This document shows, piece after piece, positions 10,901 through 22,356 of a stretch of DNA of 64,000 nt. The stretch is from NCBI RefSeq assembly GCF_000647975.1, contig NZ_JFKE01000005.1, positions 186,001-250,000 of the forward strand, read 5' to 3'. Below the pieces are notes generated by a model, which worked only from the letters and a program-made list of their open reading frames with translations, was not told the origin of the DNA and ran no database searches. Source of the stretch: Actibacterium mucosum KCTC 23349 (GTDB taxonomy: Bacteria; Pseudomonadota; Alphaproteobacteria; Rhodobacterales; Rhodobacteraceae). A program made the position numbers and the translations under genes. The first letter of the stretch is position 1; every line of letters starts with the position of its first letter.

Positions 10901-12712
10901 ATGGCTGCTTACGAATTTGAGACCCACGAATACGATGTTGTGGTTGTTGGCGCTGGCGGCGCCGGTCTGCGCGCGACGCTTGGCATGGCCGAACAGGGCC
11001 TGCGCACCGCCTGTGTGACCAAAGTGTTCCCGACCCGCTCGCACACGGTGGCCGCCCAGGGCGGCATCGCCGCATCGCTGGGCAATATGGGCCCCGACAG
11101 CTGGCAGTGGCACATGTATGACACCGTCAAAGGCTCGGACTGGCTGGGCGATACCGACGCGATGGAATACCTGGCGCGCGAGGCGCCCAAAGCCGTGTAC
11201 GAGCTGGAACATTACGGCGTGCCCTTCTCGCGCACCGAAGAGGGCAAGATCTATCAGCGCCCGTTCGGCGGCCACACCACCGAGTTTGGCGAAGGCCCGC
11301 CCGTGCAACGCACCTGCGCCGCCGCCGACCGCACAGGTCACGCCATCCTGCACACGCTCTATGGCCAGTCGGTCAAGAACAACGCCGAGTTCTTCATTGA
11401 ATACTTCGCCATCGACCTGCTGATGTCCGATGACGGCGAATGCCAGGGCGTGCTGTGCTGGAAGCTGGACGATGGCACGTTCCACGTGTTCAACGCCAAG
11501 ATGACGGTTCTGGCCACCGGCGGCTACGGCCGCGCCTATTTCTCGGCCACCTCGGCCCATACCTGCACCGGCGATGGCGGCGGCATGGTGATGCGCGCCG
11601 GCCTGCCCATGCAGGATATGGAGTTCGTACAGTTCCACCCCACGGGCATCTACGGCTCGGGCTGCCTGATCACCGAAGGCGCACGCGGCGAGGGCGGTTA
11701 TCTGACCAACGCCGAGGGCGAACGGTTCATGGAGCGCTATGCGCCCACCTACAAGGACCTTGCCCCGCGCGACTATGTCAGCCGCTCGATGACGATGGAG
11801 ATCCGCGAAGGCCGCGGTGTGGGCGCCGAGGGCGACCATATTTTCCTGAACCTCAACCACCTGCCCGCCGAGGCCCTGGCCGAGCGCCTGCCCGGCATCT
11901 CGGAAAGCGCGCGCATCTTTGCCGGTGTCGACGTGACCAAGGAACCGATCCCGGTTCTGCCGACGGTGCACTACAACATGGGCGGTATCCCGACCAACTA
12001 TTGGGGCGAGGTTCTGAACCCGACCGCAGACAACCCCACCGCCGTTGTACCCGGCCTGATGGCCGTGGGCGAGGCCGGCTGTGCCTCGGTCCATGGCGCC
12101 AACCGGCTGGGCTCGAACTCGCTGATCGACCTTGTGGTGTTTGGCCGCGCCTCGGCCATCCGCGCCGGCGCCGTGGTTGACCCGACCACCGCCGTGCCCA
12201 CCGCACCCGCCGCGCAGATCCAGAAGTCCTTTGACCGGTTCGACGGGCTACGCCACGCCAAGGGCGCCATCCCCACCGCCGATCTGCGGCTGGACATGCA
12301 GAAAACCATGCAGCGCGACGCGGCCGTGTTCCGCACCGCCAAAACCATGGCCGAAGGCGTGGACGCAATGACCGCGATCGCCGGCAAGATGACCGACCTG
12401 AAGGTCACCGACACCACGCTGGTCTGGAACAGCGACCTGATGGAAACGCTGGAACTGACCAACCTGATGCCCTCGGCGCTGACGACCATCGTGTCGGCCG
12501 AGGCCCGCAAGGAAAGCCGCGGCGCCCACGCGCACGAGGACTTTGCCGAACGCGACGACGAAAACTGGCGCGTGCACACCGTGGCCCGCGTCGACGCGGC
12601 CGGCACATCGGTCGATCTGTCCTATCGCCCGGTCATCGCCGACCCGCTGACCACCGAAGACGAGGGCGGCATCAGCCTGCAGAAAATCGCCCCCAAGGCG
12701 CGGACGTTCTGA
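10901..12712 (+). CDS. sdhA: Succinate dehydrogenase flavoprotein subunit
   Basis: A 603-aa catalytic subunit oxidising succinate to fumarate. The FAD Rossmann motif is [13 protein letters not shown] near residue 17; the covalent FAD His lies in [11 protein letters not shown]; the active-site loop includes [21 protein letters not shown]. Start at 10901 ([12 protein letters not shown]) with CCGGAG upstream; earlier in-frame codons overlap sdhD and are not needed. Unlike the compact sdhCDAB order of many bacteria, a methyltransferase-like gene separates it from sdhB. Confidence 0.98.
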   Translation: MAAYEFETHEYDVVVVGAGGAGLRATLGMAEQGLRTACVTKVFPTRSHTVAAQGGIAASLGNMGPDSWQWHMYDTVKGSDWLGDTDAMEYLAREAPKAVYELEHYGVPFSRTEEGKIYQRPFGGHTTEFGEGPPVQRTCAAADRTGHAILHTLYGQSVKNNAEFFIEYFAIDLLMSDDGECQGVLCWKLDDGTFHVFNAKMTVLATGGYGRAYFSATSAHTCTGDGGGMVMRAGLPMQDMEFVQFHPTGIYGSGCLITEGARGEGGYLTNAEGERFMERYAPTYKDLAPRDYVSRSMTMEIREGRGVGAEGDHIFLNLNHLPAEALAERLPGISESARIFAGVDVTKEPIPVLPTVHYNMGGIPTNYWGEVLNPTADNPTAVVPGLMAVGEAGCASVHGANRLGSNSLIDLVVFGRASAIRAGAVVDPTTAVPTAPAAQIQKSFDRFDGLRHAKGAIPTADLRLDMQKTMQRDAAVFRTAKTMAEGVDAMTAIAGKMTDLKVTDTTLVWNSDLMETLELTNLMPSALTTIVSAEARKESRGAHAHEDFAERDDENWRVHTVARVDAAGTSVDLSYRPVIADPLTTEDEGGISLQKIAPKARTF

Positions 12713-12834
12713 TGATGTTGCTGTTTGGGGATGTGTTGCCAGACAGTTTCACTGCCGGCAGATGCGTAAAATGTGATGTTGAACTGATGCGTTGTTGCAC
12801 ACGCACGTCCCGTCAAGCGTTCTAGAAGGGTGCC

Positions 12835-13551
12835 ATGTTTCTGAAAAAGAAATCGAAAATTCGGCCTGGTGACGTGCCCGAACCGGAGTTTCCGGTTCTT
12901 GAGGGAATGCCTTACGAAGAATACTTGGCCCTTTGTCATGATCGCCTCAAGCCAAGAACCTATCTTGAAATCGGCACCGAGTCCGGCAAAAGCCTTGTGC
13001 CGGCTCGTGGCCATTGCATTGCGATCGACCCAGAGTTCAAGATTTCTCATGACGTCGCGGCCAACAAATCTTCGCTCTTCTTGTTCCAAGGCCCCAGCGA
13101 TGATTTCTTTGCTTCGAACTACATGGATCGCAACGCGTTCAAAATTGACTTTGCCTTTCTCGACGGCATGCATCTGTTCGAGTTTCTTCTCCGCGATCTG
13201 ATCAATACCGAGCGCCATGTGTCCGGTACCGACGCCACGGTTATGATGCACGATTGTTTGCCGTTTTCGCGTCAGATCGCTCTGCGTACCTGGGATACTG
13301 ATATCAACTTGTCCTGGACGGGTGATGTCTGGAAGCTGATCCCCATTATCGCGCGCTACCGCCCGGACATCGAAATGAAGGTGTTGGATTGCCCGCCAAC
13401 GGCACTGGTTCAACTGCGGGGTCTTGATCCAAATTCCACCGTTCTGTCTGACAACTACGATGCCATTGTCGGCGAATTCATGAATGAAACACTCGACAGT
13501 TTTGGCGTTGAAGAATTCTTGAATCTCTTCGAACTCAGCGCGACATCATGA
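12835..13551 (+). CDS. Class I SAM-methyltransferase-like protein inside sdh operon
   Basis: A 238-aa protein whose middle resembles Methyltransf_24-type enzymes: YLEIGTESGKSL (SAM-binding motif I), CIAIDPEFKI, and DFAFLDGMHLFEFLLRDLI. No membrane segment or signal is visible; the substrate is unknown, and such enzymes often act on glycans. It lies on the same strand between sdhA (122 bp upstream) and sdhB (120 bp downstream), and appears less GC-rich than the flanking sdh genes. Start ATG 12835 follows AGAAGG. It is probably an acquired gene cotranscribed with sdh. Confidence 0.75.
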   Translation: MFLKKKSKIRPGDVPEPEFPVLEGMPYEEYLALCHDRLKPRTYLEIGTESGKSLVPARGHCIAIDPEFKISHDVAANKSSLFLFQGPSDDFFASNYMDRNAFKIDFAFLDGMHLFEFLLRDLINTERHVSGTDATVMMHDCLPFSRQIALRTWDTDINLSWTGDVWKLIPIIARYRPDIEMKVLDCPPTALVQLRGLDPNSTVLSDNYDAIVGEFMNETLDSFGVEEFLNLFELSATS

Positions 13552-13627
13552 CGAAGTCGCCCCTTCATATCATTTCTACGCGTCAGCTTGGCCGACGTCA
13601 CGCAGCCGGTCTTCGCAACTTCCGCAA

Positions 13628-13650
13628 CGCCATGTTTGGCAAACATGGCG
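13628..13650. promoter_or_regulatory. 23-bp perfect palindrome in the sdhB leader
   Basis: Two 11-base arms (CGCCATGTTTG and CAAACATGGCG) flank a single G, ending 21 bases before the sdhB start and just upstream of its AAAGG ribosome-binding site. No T-run follows, so it is not an intrinsic terminator. It may be an RNA processing or stabilising hairpin that protects the sdhB part of the transcript, or a protein operator. Confidence 0.55.
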
Positions 13651-13671
13651 AAAGCCAAGAAAGGTAACTCC

Positions 13672-14451
13672 ATGGTACAGTTCAGTCTTCCCAAGAACTC
13701 CAAGATCACCAAGGGTAAAACCTGGCCCAAGCCCGAAGGCGCCACCAACGTGCGCGCCTTCCACATCTATCGCTGGAACGAGGAAGACGGCCAGAACCCG
13801 CGCGTCGATACCTATTTCCTGGATATGGACACCTGCGGCCCGATGATTCTGGACGCGCTGATCAAGATCAAGAACGAGATCGACCCCACGCTGACCTTCC
13901 GCCGCTCGTGCCGCGAGGGCATCTGTGGGTCCTGCGCGATGAATATCGACGGGATCAACACGCTGGCTTGTATCTACGGACTGGACGAGGTCAAGGGCGA
14001 CGTCAAGATCTACCCGCTGCCGCATATGCCGGTGGTCAAGGACCTGATCCCCGACCTCACGCATTTCTACGCCCAACACGCGTCGATCATGCCGTGGTTG
14101 GAAACCAAGACCAACCGCCCCGCCAAAGAGTGGAAGCAGTCGATCGAAGACCGCAAAAAGCTTGATGGCCTGTATGAATGCGTGATGTGCGCCAGCTGCT
14201 CAACCTCGTGCCCCAGCTATTGGTGGAACGGTGACCGCTATCTTGGCCCGGCCGCGCTGCTGCACGCCTATCGCTGGATCATCGACAGCCGCGACGAAGC
14301 CACCGGCGAGCGTCTGGACGAGTTGGAAGATCCGTTCAAGCTGTATCGCTGTCACACGATCATGAACTGCACCAACACTTGCCCCAAAGGCCTGAACCCG
14401 GCCAAAGCGATTGCCGAGATCAAGAAGATGATGGTCGAACGGGTCGTTTGA
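13672..14451 (+). CDS. sdhB: Succinate dehydrogenase iron-sulfur subunit
   Basis: A 259-aa protein of standard length. It has the [2Fe-2S] ligands in [15 protein letters not shown] and the [4Fe-4S]/[3Fe-4S] ligands in [13 protein letters not shown] and [15 protein letters not shown]. The ATG at 13672 was chosen for the family start [12 protein letters not shown] and the AAAGG upstream; an earlier in-frame codon would run through the palindrome. It ends at a strong terminator. Confidence 0.98.
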   Translation: MVQFSLPKNSKITKGKTWPKPEGATNVRAFHIYRWNEEDGQNPRVDTYFLDMDTCGPMILDALIKIKNEIDPTLTFRRSCREGICGSCAMNIDGINTLACIYGLDEVKGDVKIYPLPHMPVVKDLIPDLTHFYAQHASIMPWLETKTNRPAKEWKQSIEDRKKLDGLYECVMCASCSTSCPSYWWNGDRYLGPAALLHAYRWIIDSRDEATGERLDELEDPFKLYRCHTIMNCTNTCPKGLNPAKAIAEIKKMMVERVV

Positions 14452-14472
14452 CGCCTCAACGTGCAATGCAAG

Positions 14473-14505
14473 GCCCGGGCCGGGATTGGCCCGGGCTTTT
14501 CTTTT
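14473..14505 (+). terminator. Rho-independent terminator after sdhB
   Basis: The stem GCCCGGGCC (14473-14481) pairs with GGCCCGGGC (14488-14496) across a 6-base loop, followed by TTTTCTTTT. It lies 21 bases after the sdhB stop. Confidence 0.9.
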
Positions 14506-14516
14506 AAGGCAACCTG

Positions 14517-14714
14517 ATGCCTGTACTTCTGCTGATTCTGTTGCTGGGCGTTCTCGCCTTCCTGTGGTGGCGCCGATCCACCACCACGCTGACGCGCAAT
14601 TGCCGCTGGCGGCAGGACCGCAAGGCGGGACAATGGCGCTGCAACTATTGCGGGGCCACTCTGCCTGATACCGGTAAACCACCCGTGGACTGCCTCAATC
14701 CGGTACGCGGTTGA
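14517..14714 (+). CDS. Small membrane protein with CxxC motif
   Basis: 65 aa: one N-terminal transmembrane helix (MPVLLLILLLGVLAFLWW), then a basic stretch and WRCNYCGATLPD with a later Cys (PVDCLNP), a half zinc ribbon. No family recognised. AAGG lies 8 bases upstream of the ATG at 14517. The gene starts 12 bases after the sdhB terminator, so it would depend on read-through or a promoter within the terminator region. Confidence 0.6.
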   Translation: MPVLLLILLLGVLAFLWWRRSTTTLTRNCRWRQDRKAGQWRCNYCGATLPDTGKPPVDCLNPVRG

Positions 14715-14930
14715 CTTTCTGCGTCGCGGCGTCCATATCGCCCCCGTAGTGCCGTCCCCCGCCGCGTGAGCGTGGGTGCCCGACAAACAGGGGCGAGATG
14801 GCACCGCAGACGATTCATAGGTTCCCACATCACGCAGGGGTCCGACAGGCCACAGAAACCGGCCTGCCCCATGCGACATCCCGCAACTTGCGGGCAAGGG
14901 TGGTGTTTTGCCGCCCGAAAGGACAATAAT
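14715..14930 (+). promoter_or_regulatory. Long structured leader of the DEAD-box helicase gene
   Basis: This 216-bp gap contains CAGGCC/GGCCTG arms (about 14847-14873) and a perfect CCCGCAA-C-TTGCGGG hairpin (14880-14894) shortly before the ribosome-binding site GAAAGGA. Long structured leaders are common for DEAD-box RNA helicase genes and can give cold or autoregulation. I see no gene in it. Confidence 0.4.
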
Positions 14931-16178
14931 TTGACGAATTTCGCTTCGCTTGGCCTGGCCAAGAAACTGGTCGCGGGCCTTGATGCCGCGGGCATCAAAG
15001 ACCCCACACCGATCCAACAACATGCGATCCCGCTGGCGCTGGAAGGGCGCGACATCATGGGGTTGGCGCAGACCGGCACCGGCAAAACCGCCGCCTTTGG
15101 CCTGCCGTTGATCCAACAGATGATGCAATTCGGCACAAAGCCTGATCCCAGGACGATCCGTGGTCTTGTTCTGGCCCCCACGCGGGAACTGGCCAAACAG
15201 ATTCAGGACAACCTGCGCAACTATTTGGGGAAATCGCCCATGAAGGTGGGCATGGTTGTCGGTGGGCAGTCGATCAACGCGCAGTCACAGCGCCTGTCGC
15301 GCGGCACCGATATCGTGGTGGCAACACCCGGCCGACTGCTGGACCTTTTGAATCGCAAGGCGGTTACTCTGAACGCGACCCGCTTTCTGGTTCTGGACGA
15401 GGCCGACCAGATGCTGGACATGGGCTTTATCCACGACCTGCGCAAAATCGCGGGATACCTGCCGGAAAAACGGCAAACCATGCTGTTTTCGGCCACTATG
15501 CCCAAGTTGATGGCCGAGATCGCGGAATCCTTCCTGAACAATCCCGAACGCGTGCAAGTCTCGCCCCCGGGCCGTGTGGCGGACAAGATCACGCAAGAGG
15601 TGCATTTCGTGGCACAGCCCGAAAAGACCGAGCTGCTGAAAGAGTTTCTGTCCAAGCATACCGATGAACGTGCGCTTGTGTTTGCCCGCACCAAACATGG
15701 TGCCGAGCGTCTGATGAAGCATCTGGTCAAAGCGGGCTTCGAGGCCGCCTCGATCCACGGTAACAAGACCCAGGGTCAGCGAGACCGCGCTATTGCCGGT
15801 TTTCGCGACGGAGCCATCAAAGTGCTGGTGGCCACGGATGTGGCCGCGCGCGGCATCGATATCCCTGACGTCAAGCATGTCTACAACTATGATCTGCCTA
15901 ACGTGCCCGACAATTTTGTGCACCGGATTGGCCGGACCGCCCGCGCCGGGGCCGAGGGCCGCGCGATTGCGTTCTGTGCGCCTGATGAAGCCAGCCAGTT
16001 GCGCGCGATCCAGAAGGTTATGAAGCTTGAAATTCCGGTAGGCAGCGGTACGCCGCCCGCTGGTCTGACACCTCATAAAAAGCCGGCGCGCGGTGCGAAA
16101 CCGGGCGGCAAACCCGGCAACAACAATCGGCGGCGCCCGCAGCGCCGCCGGAATCGTGGTCCGAAAAAGGCCGCTTAG
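14931..16178 (+). CDS. DEAD-box ATP-dependent RNA helicase, RhlE type
   Basis: A 415-aa helicase. It shows the Q motif region (DPTPIQQHAIP), motif I GLAQTGTGKTAAF, motif Ia APTRELA, motif II LDEADQML, motif III FSATM, motif V VATDVAARGIDIP and motif VI HRIGRTARAG. The basic Arg/Lys tail (RRRPQRRRNRGPKK) is typical of RhlE proteins in rRNA or mRNA remodelling. I chose TTG 14931 because GAAAGGA is 7 bases upstream and the protein then starts as TNFASLGLAKKLV; in-frame sequence upstream is non-conserved. The stop overlaps the convergent aldo/keto reductase stop by 4 bp. Confidence 0.93.
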   Translation: MTNFASLGLAKKLVAGLDAAGIKDPTPIQQHAIPLALEGRDIMGLAQTGTGKTAAFGLPLIQQMMQFGTKPDPRTIRGLVLAPTRELAKQIQDNLRNYLGKSPMKVGMVVGGQSINAQSQRLSRGTDIVVATPGRLLDLLNRKAVTLNATRFLVLDEADQMLDMGFIHDLRKIAGYLPEKRQTMLFSATMPKLMAEIAESFLNNPERVQVSPPGRVADKITQEVHFVAQPEKTELLKEFLSKHTDERALVFARTKHGAERLMKHLVKAGFEAASIHGNKTQGQRDRAIAGFRDGAIKVLVATDVAARGIDIPDVKHVYNYDLPNVPDNFVHRIGRTARAGAEGRAIAFCAPDEASQLRAIQKVMKLEIPVGSGTPPAGLTPHKKPARGAKPGGKPGNNNRRRPQRRRNRGPKKAA

Positions 16179-17158
16179 CTGTAGCGCTCGGCGCCGATCA
16201 GCTGCCAGTCATTGTAGCGGTCGCCATGGGCAAAGCCCACCGGCAGGATCCGCGCAATGTCGGCCCGGTCGGCGTCGCTCAGCGCGATCTGATCCGCCTC
16301 GGCCCAATGGGCCAGATGCTCGGCGCTGCGCGTGCCGGGGATCGGGATCAGGTGTTCGCCCTGGTCCAGCACCCAGGCAATCGACGCCCCGGCCACGGTC
16401 CAACCCTTGCCCTGACACCATTCGCGGAAGGCGGCCAGGTATTCGGCGTTATGGTCGAAATTGGGCCGGGTAAAGCGTGGGATCTCGCGGCGGAAATCTT
16501 CCGCGGCCATCTGCTCGGGCGCGATGGATGCATCCGACAGAAACCCGCGCGCCAGCGGCGAAAACGGGATGAACGCCGTTCCCAGCTCGTCGCACGCCTG
16601 CAACAGGCCCAGTTCCGGGCCCCGTGACCACAGCGAATACTCGTTCTGCACCGCCGTGCAATGGTGCACCTTGGCCGCGCGCCGCAACGTGCCGGGTGAG
16701 ATTTCCGACAGGCCATAGCCGTCGATCAGCCCTTCCTCGATGAAACCCGCCAGGGTTTCCACCACGGTCTCCACCGCGATCTCGGGCTGGCGGCGGTGGA
16801 TATAGAACAGCTCCACCTTGTCGCGGCCCAGCCGCTTTAATGATTCTTCCAACTCGGCCCGCAGGTAATCCGCATCATTGTTGAACGTCCGCCGTTCCCC
16901 CCGCACGATCCCGGCCTTGGTCGCCAGAACAATCTCGGTCGGCTTGGCGGCCAGATACTTGCCAATGATGTTTTCGGATACGCCCATGCCATAGACATTC
17001 GCGGTGTCCCAAAAGTTGATCCCGGCCGCAACCACCGCGTCCAGACACGCCATCGAGGTCTCTTCATCCGTCGACCCGAAAAACCCGGCAAAACCCATCG
17101 CGCCAAAACCAATGGCGCTCACCTTCGGGCCATGGGCCCCAAGTTGACGTTGCTTCAT
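16175..17158 (-). CDS. Aldo/keto reductase
   Basis: A 327-aa NADPH-dependent oxidoreductase with a TIM-barrel fold. Family elements are the N-terminal LGAHGPKVSAIGFGAMG, the catalytic Tyr region FWDTANVYGMG, the catalytic Lys in ATKAG, and the cofactor-binding IPGTRSAEHL near the C-terminus. It belongs to the AKR group that includes the YghZ/pyridoxal-reductase-like enzymes; the substrate is unknown. Start MKQRQLG at 17158 with GGGAGC upstream. Confidence 0.92.
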   Translation of the reverse strand: MKQRQLGAHGPKVSAIGFGAMGFAGFFGSTDEETSMACLDAVVAAGINFWDTANVYGMGVSENIIGKYLAAKPTEIVLATKAGIVRGERRTFNNDADYLRAELEESLKRLGRDKVELFYIHRRQPEIAVETVVETLAGFIEEGLIDGYGLSEISPGTLRRAAKVHHCTAVQNEYSLWSRGPELGLLQACDELGTAFIPFSPLARGFLSDASIAPEQMAAEDFRREIPRFTRPNFDHNAEYLAAFREWCQGKGWTVAGASIAWVLDQGEHLIPIPGTRSAEHLAHWAEADQIALSDADRADIARILPVGFAHGDRYNDWQLIGAERYS

Positions 17159-17340
17159 ATCCAATGCTCCCAAGGAAAAAGGCTGCCCCGGGGTCGGGTG
17201 CAGCCTGTGAATACGCCCCCATGTTACCCGCCCGGGCGCAAAGCCGTAAACCCCCGGCCTGCACAAATTCTGCACGTTTTAGGCGTTTCATCTGCACAGC
17301 CGCGCCGTAAGATGCCCCCAACGCCACTAAGGAGGGTTCC

Positions 17341-18741
17341 ATGCGTTCGGCCGGATTTCGTTTCTTTGTTGTGGGCCTTCTGGGCCTTTTGATGTTCATT
17401 CCCCTGTTTTTTGCCGGCGACATTGTCGACAGCCGTGCCCGCTACTCGCGCGAGGTCAATCAAAGCGTTGGCCAGGAATGGGGCGGCGCGCAAACCCTGC
17501 GTGGCCCGCAACTGGTCATTCCGGTGTCCAAAACCGTCACCCAGACCCGCAAGGAAACCATCACCGACCCCGCAACCGGCGAGGCCGCCCGCGACCCGGT
17601 CTCGGGCGAGGCGCGGTTCCGCGTGGTCGAGGAACAGGTCGAACAAAAGCTCACGCCGATCTACCTGCTGCCCGACCGCTTCGATGTGCAGATCGACGCC
17701 ACCACGCAGATCCGCAGCCGTGGCATCTTCGATGTCCCGGTCTATCAGGCCGAGGCGGTGATGCAGTTCACCTTCAACCTCGACCGCGCCCGGGCGCTGC
17801 TGGATGACGGGCAATACGCCAAATGGGAGGGCACCACCCTGCGCGTGGCGCTGTCCAGCAACCGGTCGCTGCGCGGCCAGGCTGACCTGTCGGCCGATGG
17901 CAGCCCGCTCAGCCTGGAACCCTTTTCCCGCGACAACAGGCTGGGCATCACCAGCGCCCTGGGTGATCCGCAGGGCATGCAGGCCTTCACCCTGCGGCTT
18001 GGCCTGAACGGCGCGCATGGCTTCCGCGTTGCCCCGGTGGGCCGGACCAGCGTGGTTGACATGACCAGCGACTGGCCCGATCCCAGTTTCACCGGCGCCT
18101 TCCTGCCTGATGAGCGCACCGTTTCGGATGCCGGGTTTCAGGCCCGCTGGACCATTCCCCACCTGGCCCGCAGCCAGCCCGAGGTGGCGCGCGCCGACCA
18201 GCTGGCCAAGGCCAATGTCTCCACCTTTGGGGTAGAGCTGATCCAGCCCAATGATTTCTACCAAAAGGCCTATCGCGTCGCCAATTACGGCATCCTGTTC
18301 ATCGCGCTGACCTTCCTGACCGTGCTGTTGGTGGAACCGCGTGGCGGCACGCCCACCCACCCGGTGCAATACTTGCTGATCGGGCTGATGCAGGCGCTGT
18401 TCGTGGTGCTGATGGTCGCCTATGCCGAACATATCGGGTTTGGCGCGGCCTATGCGCTGTCGGCGGGGGCGGTGGTGTTGGTGCTGACGATGTATGGGTT
18501 TGTCGGGCTGCGGCTGGGCAAGCGCGCGCTGGTGCTGGGCGCGGTGTTGTCGGTGCTTTACGCGCTGGTCTACCTGATCCTGCGCAGCGCCGATTTCGCG
18601 TTGCTGGCTGGCTCTACCCTGGTCTTCGCGGCACTGGCCGGCACCATGTTCGCCACCCGGAACGAGCAGTGGTACGGCCCCGACGGCCCCGGCCGCGGTC
18701 TGCTGCGCCGCCGGCCCAAGCCCGAGACGCCCAAATCGTAA
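17341..18741 (+). CDS. creD: Inner membrane protein CreD
   Basis: A 466-aa protein with one N-terminal transmembrane helix, a large periplasmic domain (about residues 30-310), and five or six C-terminal helices, the CreD layout. The conserved C-terminal start SRSQPEVARADQ-like region precedes GVELIQPNDFYQKAYRVANYG, which is diagnostic. CreD belongs to the CreBC envelope-stress regulon in enterics; no creBC is seen here. GGAGG precedes the ATG. A terminator follows directly. Confidence 0.93.
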   Translation: MRSAGFRFFVVGLLGLLMFIPLFFAGDIVDSRARYSREVNQSVGQEWGGAQTLRGPQLVIPVSKTVTQTRKETITDPATGEAARDPVSGEARFRVVEEQVEQKLTPIYLLPDRFDVQIDATTQIRSRGIFDVPVYQAEAVMQFTFNLDRARALLDDGQYAKWEGTTLRVALSSNRSLRGQADLSADGSPLSLEPFSRDNRLGITSALGDPQGMQAFTLRLGLNGAHGFRVAPVGRTSVVDMTSDWPDPSFTGAFLPDERTVSDAGFQARWTIPHLARSQPEVARADQLAKANVSTFGVELIQPNDFYQKAYRVANYGILFIALTFLTVLLVEPRGGTPTHPVQYLLIGLMQALFVVLMVAYAEHIGFGAAYALSAGAVVLVLTMYGFVGLRLGKRALVLGAVLSVLYALVYLILRSADFALLAGSTLVFAALAGTMFATRNEQWYGPDGPGRGLLRRRPKPETPKS

Positions 18742-18749
18742 TGCATGAC

Positions 18750-18775
18750 GCCGGGCCATCATGGCCCGGCTTTTT
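18750..18775 (+). terminator. Rho-independent terminator after creD
   Basis: GCCGGGCC (18750-18757) and GGCCCGGC (18763-18770) form an 8-bp stem with a 5-base loop, followed by TTTTT, between the convergent creD and deoD ends. Confidence 0.9.
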
Positions 18776-18777
18776 GT

Positions 18778-19482
18778 TCAGCTGAACGCGGCGTCCAGGG
18801 CGATCTCGACCATGTCGCCAAAGCTGCGCTCGCGGTCTTCGCTGGGCAGCGCGTCGCCGGTCAGCAAATGGTCGCTGACCGTCAGAACCGCCAAAGCGCG
18901 GCAACCATAGCGGGCGGCAACGGTGTAAAGCTCGGCCGCCTCCATTTCGACCGCCAGAACCCCGTGGCGGGTCATCTGCTCGTTCAGGTCGGGGCGTTCG
19001 TCATAGAACACGTCGGCCGAATAGATCCCGCCCACATGCAGGGGCACGTCGCGGCTGCGTGCGGCGGCGGCGGCGGCCTCCAAAAGTTTAAAATCCGCAC
19101 AGGGCGCATACTGCAATTCTTTAAAGAATCCCCGGCTGGGGGTGGATAAAGTTGAAGAAGTCATTGCAAGAATCACGTCGCGGACGTTGACGTGCTGCTG
19201 CATTGCCCCGCAGGACCCGATGCGGATCAGCGTTTTGGCGCCGTAATCCTTGATCAGTTCGTTGGCATAAATTGACAGGCTGGGCATGCCCATGCCCGAG
19301 CCGTGAATGGTCACCGGGTTGCCCTTGTAGGTGCCGGTGAAGCCCAGCATGCCCCTGACTTCGTTGACCAATTTGGCGTCGGTCAGAAAATTCTCGGCCG
19401 CCCAGCGGGCCCGGTACGGATCGCCCGGCAACAAAACGGTTTCGGCAATTTCGCCCGGCTGGGCCCCGATATGGATGGTCAT
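18778..19482 (-). CDS. deoD: Purine-nucleoside phosphorylase, DeoD type
   Basis: A 234-aa phosphorylase of the hexameric family that splits purine (deoxy)nucleosides into base and (deoxy)ribose-1-phosphate. The start [20 protein letters not shown], the catalytic [10 protein letters not shown] and the active-site VEMEAAELY and TVSDH motifs are intact. AAGGGA precedes the ATG at 19482. Function links it with the nucleoside ABC transporter at 25.7-30.4 kb. Confidence 0.95.
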   Translation of the reverse strand: MTIHIGAQPGEIAETVLLPGDPYRARWAAENFLTDAKLVNEVRGMLGFTGTYKGNPVTIHGSGMGMPSLSIYANELIKDYGAKTLIRIGSCGAMQQHVNVRDVILAMTSSTLSTPSRGFFKELQYAPCADFKLLEAAAAAARSRDVPLHVGGIYSADVFYDERPDLNEQMTRHGVLAVEMEAAELYTVAARYGCRALAVLTVSDHLLTGDALPSEDRERSFGDMVEIALDAAFS

Positions 19483-19640
19483 GGCAATGTCCCTTGTTTT
19501 TAAGGCACTTTGCCCCCGTGGCCGCCGCGAATGCAAGCGGCTGTTACCAAATTGGGCGTGCTGCGCACGCAAGGTTATTTCTCGCGTGCCGCCTTGCGGC
19601 GGACAGCGCTCGGATTTGGCGTTTGCCGGGCCTGTTGTGG

Positions 19641-21608
<1,968 letters not shown>

Positions 21609-21624
21609 CGCAGGTCCATACGAA

Positions 21625-21656
21625 ATAAAGTTTCCGTTTGTGCCATTTGTACGGAA
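21625..21656. promoter_or_regulatory. Inverted repeat in the ecm leader
   Basis: TTCCGT (21632-21637) and ACGGAA (21651-21656) form an inverted repeat with a 13-bp spacer; a third TACGAAA-like copy lies at 21619. The decamer ATAAAGTTTC (21625-21634) overlapping it also occurs upstream of ccr at 22357-22366. It is a candidate operator for the ethylmalonyl-CoA genes. Confidence 0.35.
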
Positions 21657-22301
21657 TTATCTGTCGATGTCAATTCGCTGCGACGCGGCATCCCTGATGC
21701 GCTCGGGCGGTAGGGACCAAATCATTGTCTGGGCCGACTGAAACCCGAAGATATGGCGCAATGGTCCGGTTGTCACACGGCCGCCGGGTTCGAACCCCTG
21801 GCTGAGATACAGCGCCCGGGCTCTTGTGTTGCTGTCGATCACATCAAGGCGGACCGAGCGCTGCCCGCGGGCCCGGGCCTCGGCCTTGATGGCGTGCAGA
21901 AGGGCTGTGCCGATTCCCTTGCCGCGCGCCTCGGGGGCCACGAAGATACCGTCCATCAGCAGGCACCCCTGGGCGACCTCGCGTTCAAGCGTTGAAAGAA
22001 GCAAAGCCCGCCAAACCCCGCCAAACAAGCCATAAACGCGGCGGTAATCACCCATCGAGCCGCCCACAAAGGCGCCGTCTGCTGTTTTGAAACCCGCCGC
22101 GCCCAATACGCGGCCCTGCGGGTCCTGCGCGGTCAGGCAATAGGCCGGGTCCAGCCCCAGGGTCAGCACCGCCAGCGCCTTGGCGTCCGGCCCCATCACC
22201 TTGATCAGCTTGGCCGAGAACGCCGCCCAGAACAGCCGCGCCACATCGGCGCGCGCGGATTCGGGAAAGCCGGGGCGGATTTCAAAGCGGTATCTGGACA
22301 T
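21657..22301 (-). CDS. GNAT-family N-acetyltransferase
   Basis: A 214-aa protein with the GNAT core: the strand LLMDGIFVAPEARGKGIGTALL contains the acetyl-CoA pyrophosphate loop (RGKGIG), and the C-terminal ALYLSQGFEPGGRV is the usual last motif. The N-terminal ~70 residues are an extra segment. The acetyl acceptor is unknown. It is divergent from ccr and sits 48 bp upstream of ecm on the same strand, so it may be cotranscribed with ecm. Confidence 0.85.
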   Translation of the reverse strand: MSRYRFEIRPGFPESARADVARLFWAAFSAKLIKVMGPDAKALAVLTLGLDPAYCLTAQDPQGRVLGAAGFKTADGAFVGGSMGDYRRVYGLFGGVWRALLLSTLEREVAQGCLLMDGIFVAPEARGKGIGTALLHAIKAEARARGQRSVRLDVIDSNTRARALYLSQGFEPGGRVTTGPLRHIFGFQSAQTMIWSLPPERIRDAASQRIDIDR

Positions 22302-22356
22302 GACATGCAGCTGGGGGCGGCCCGCGGGGAATCAAGGTCAGGAAATCCGCAGAGAC

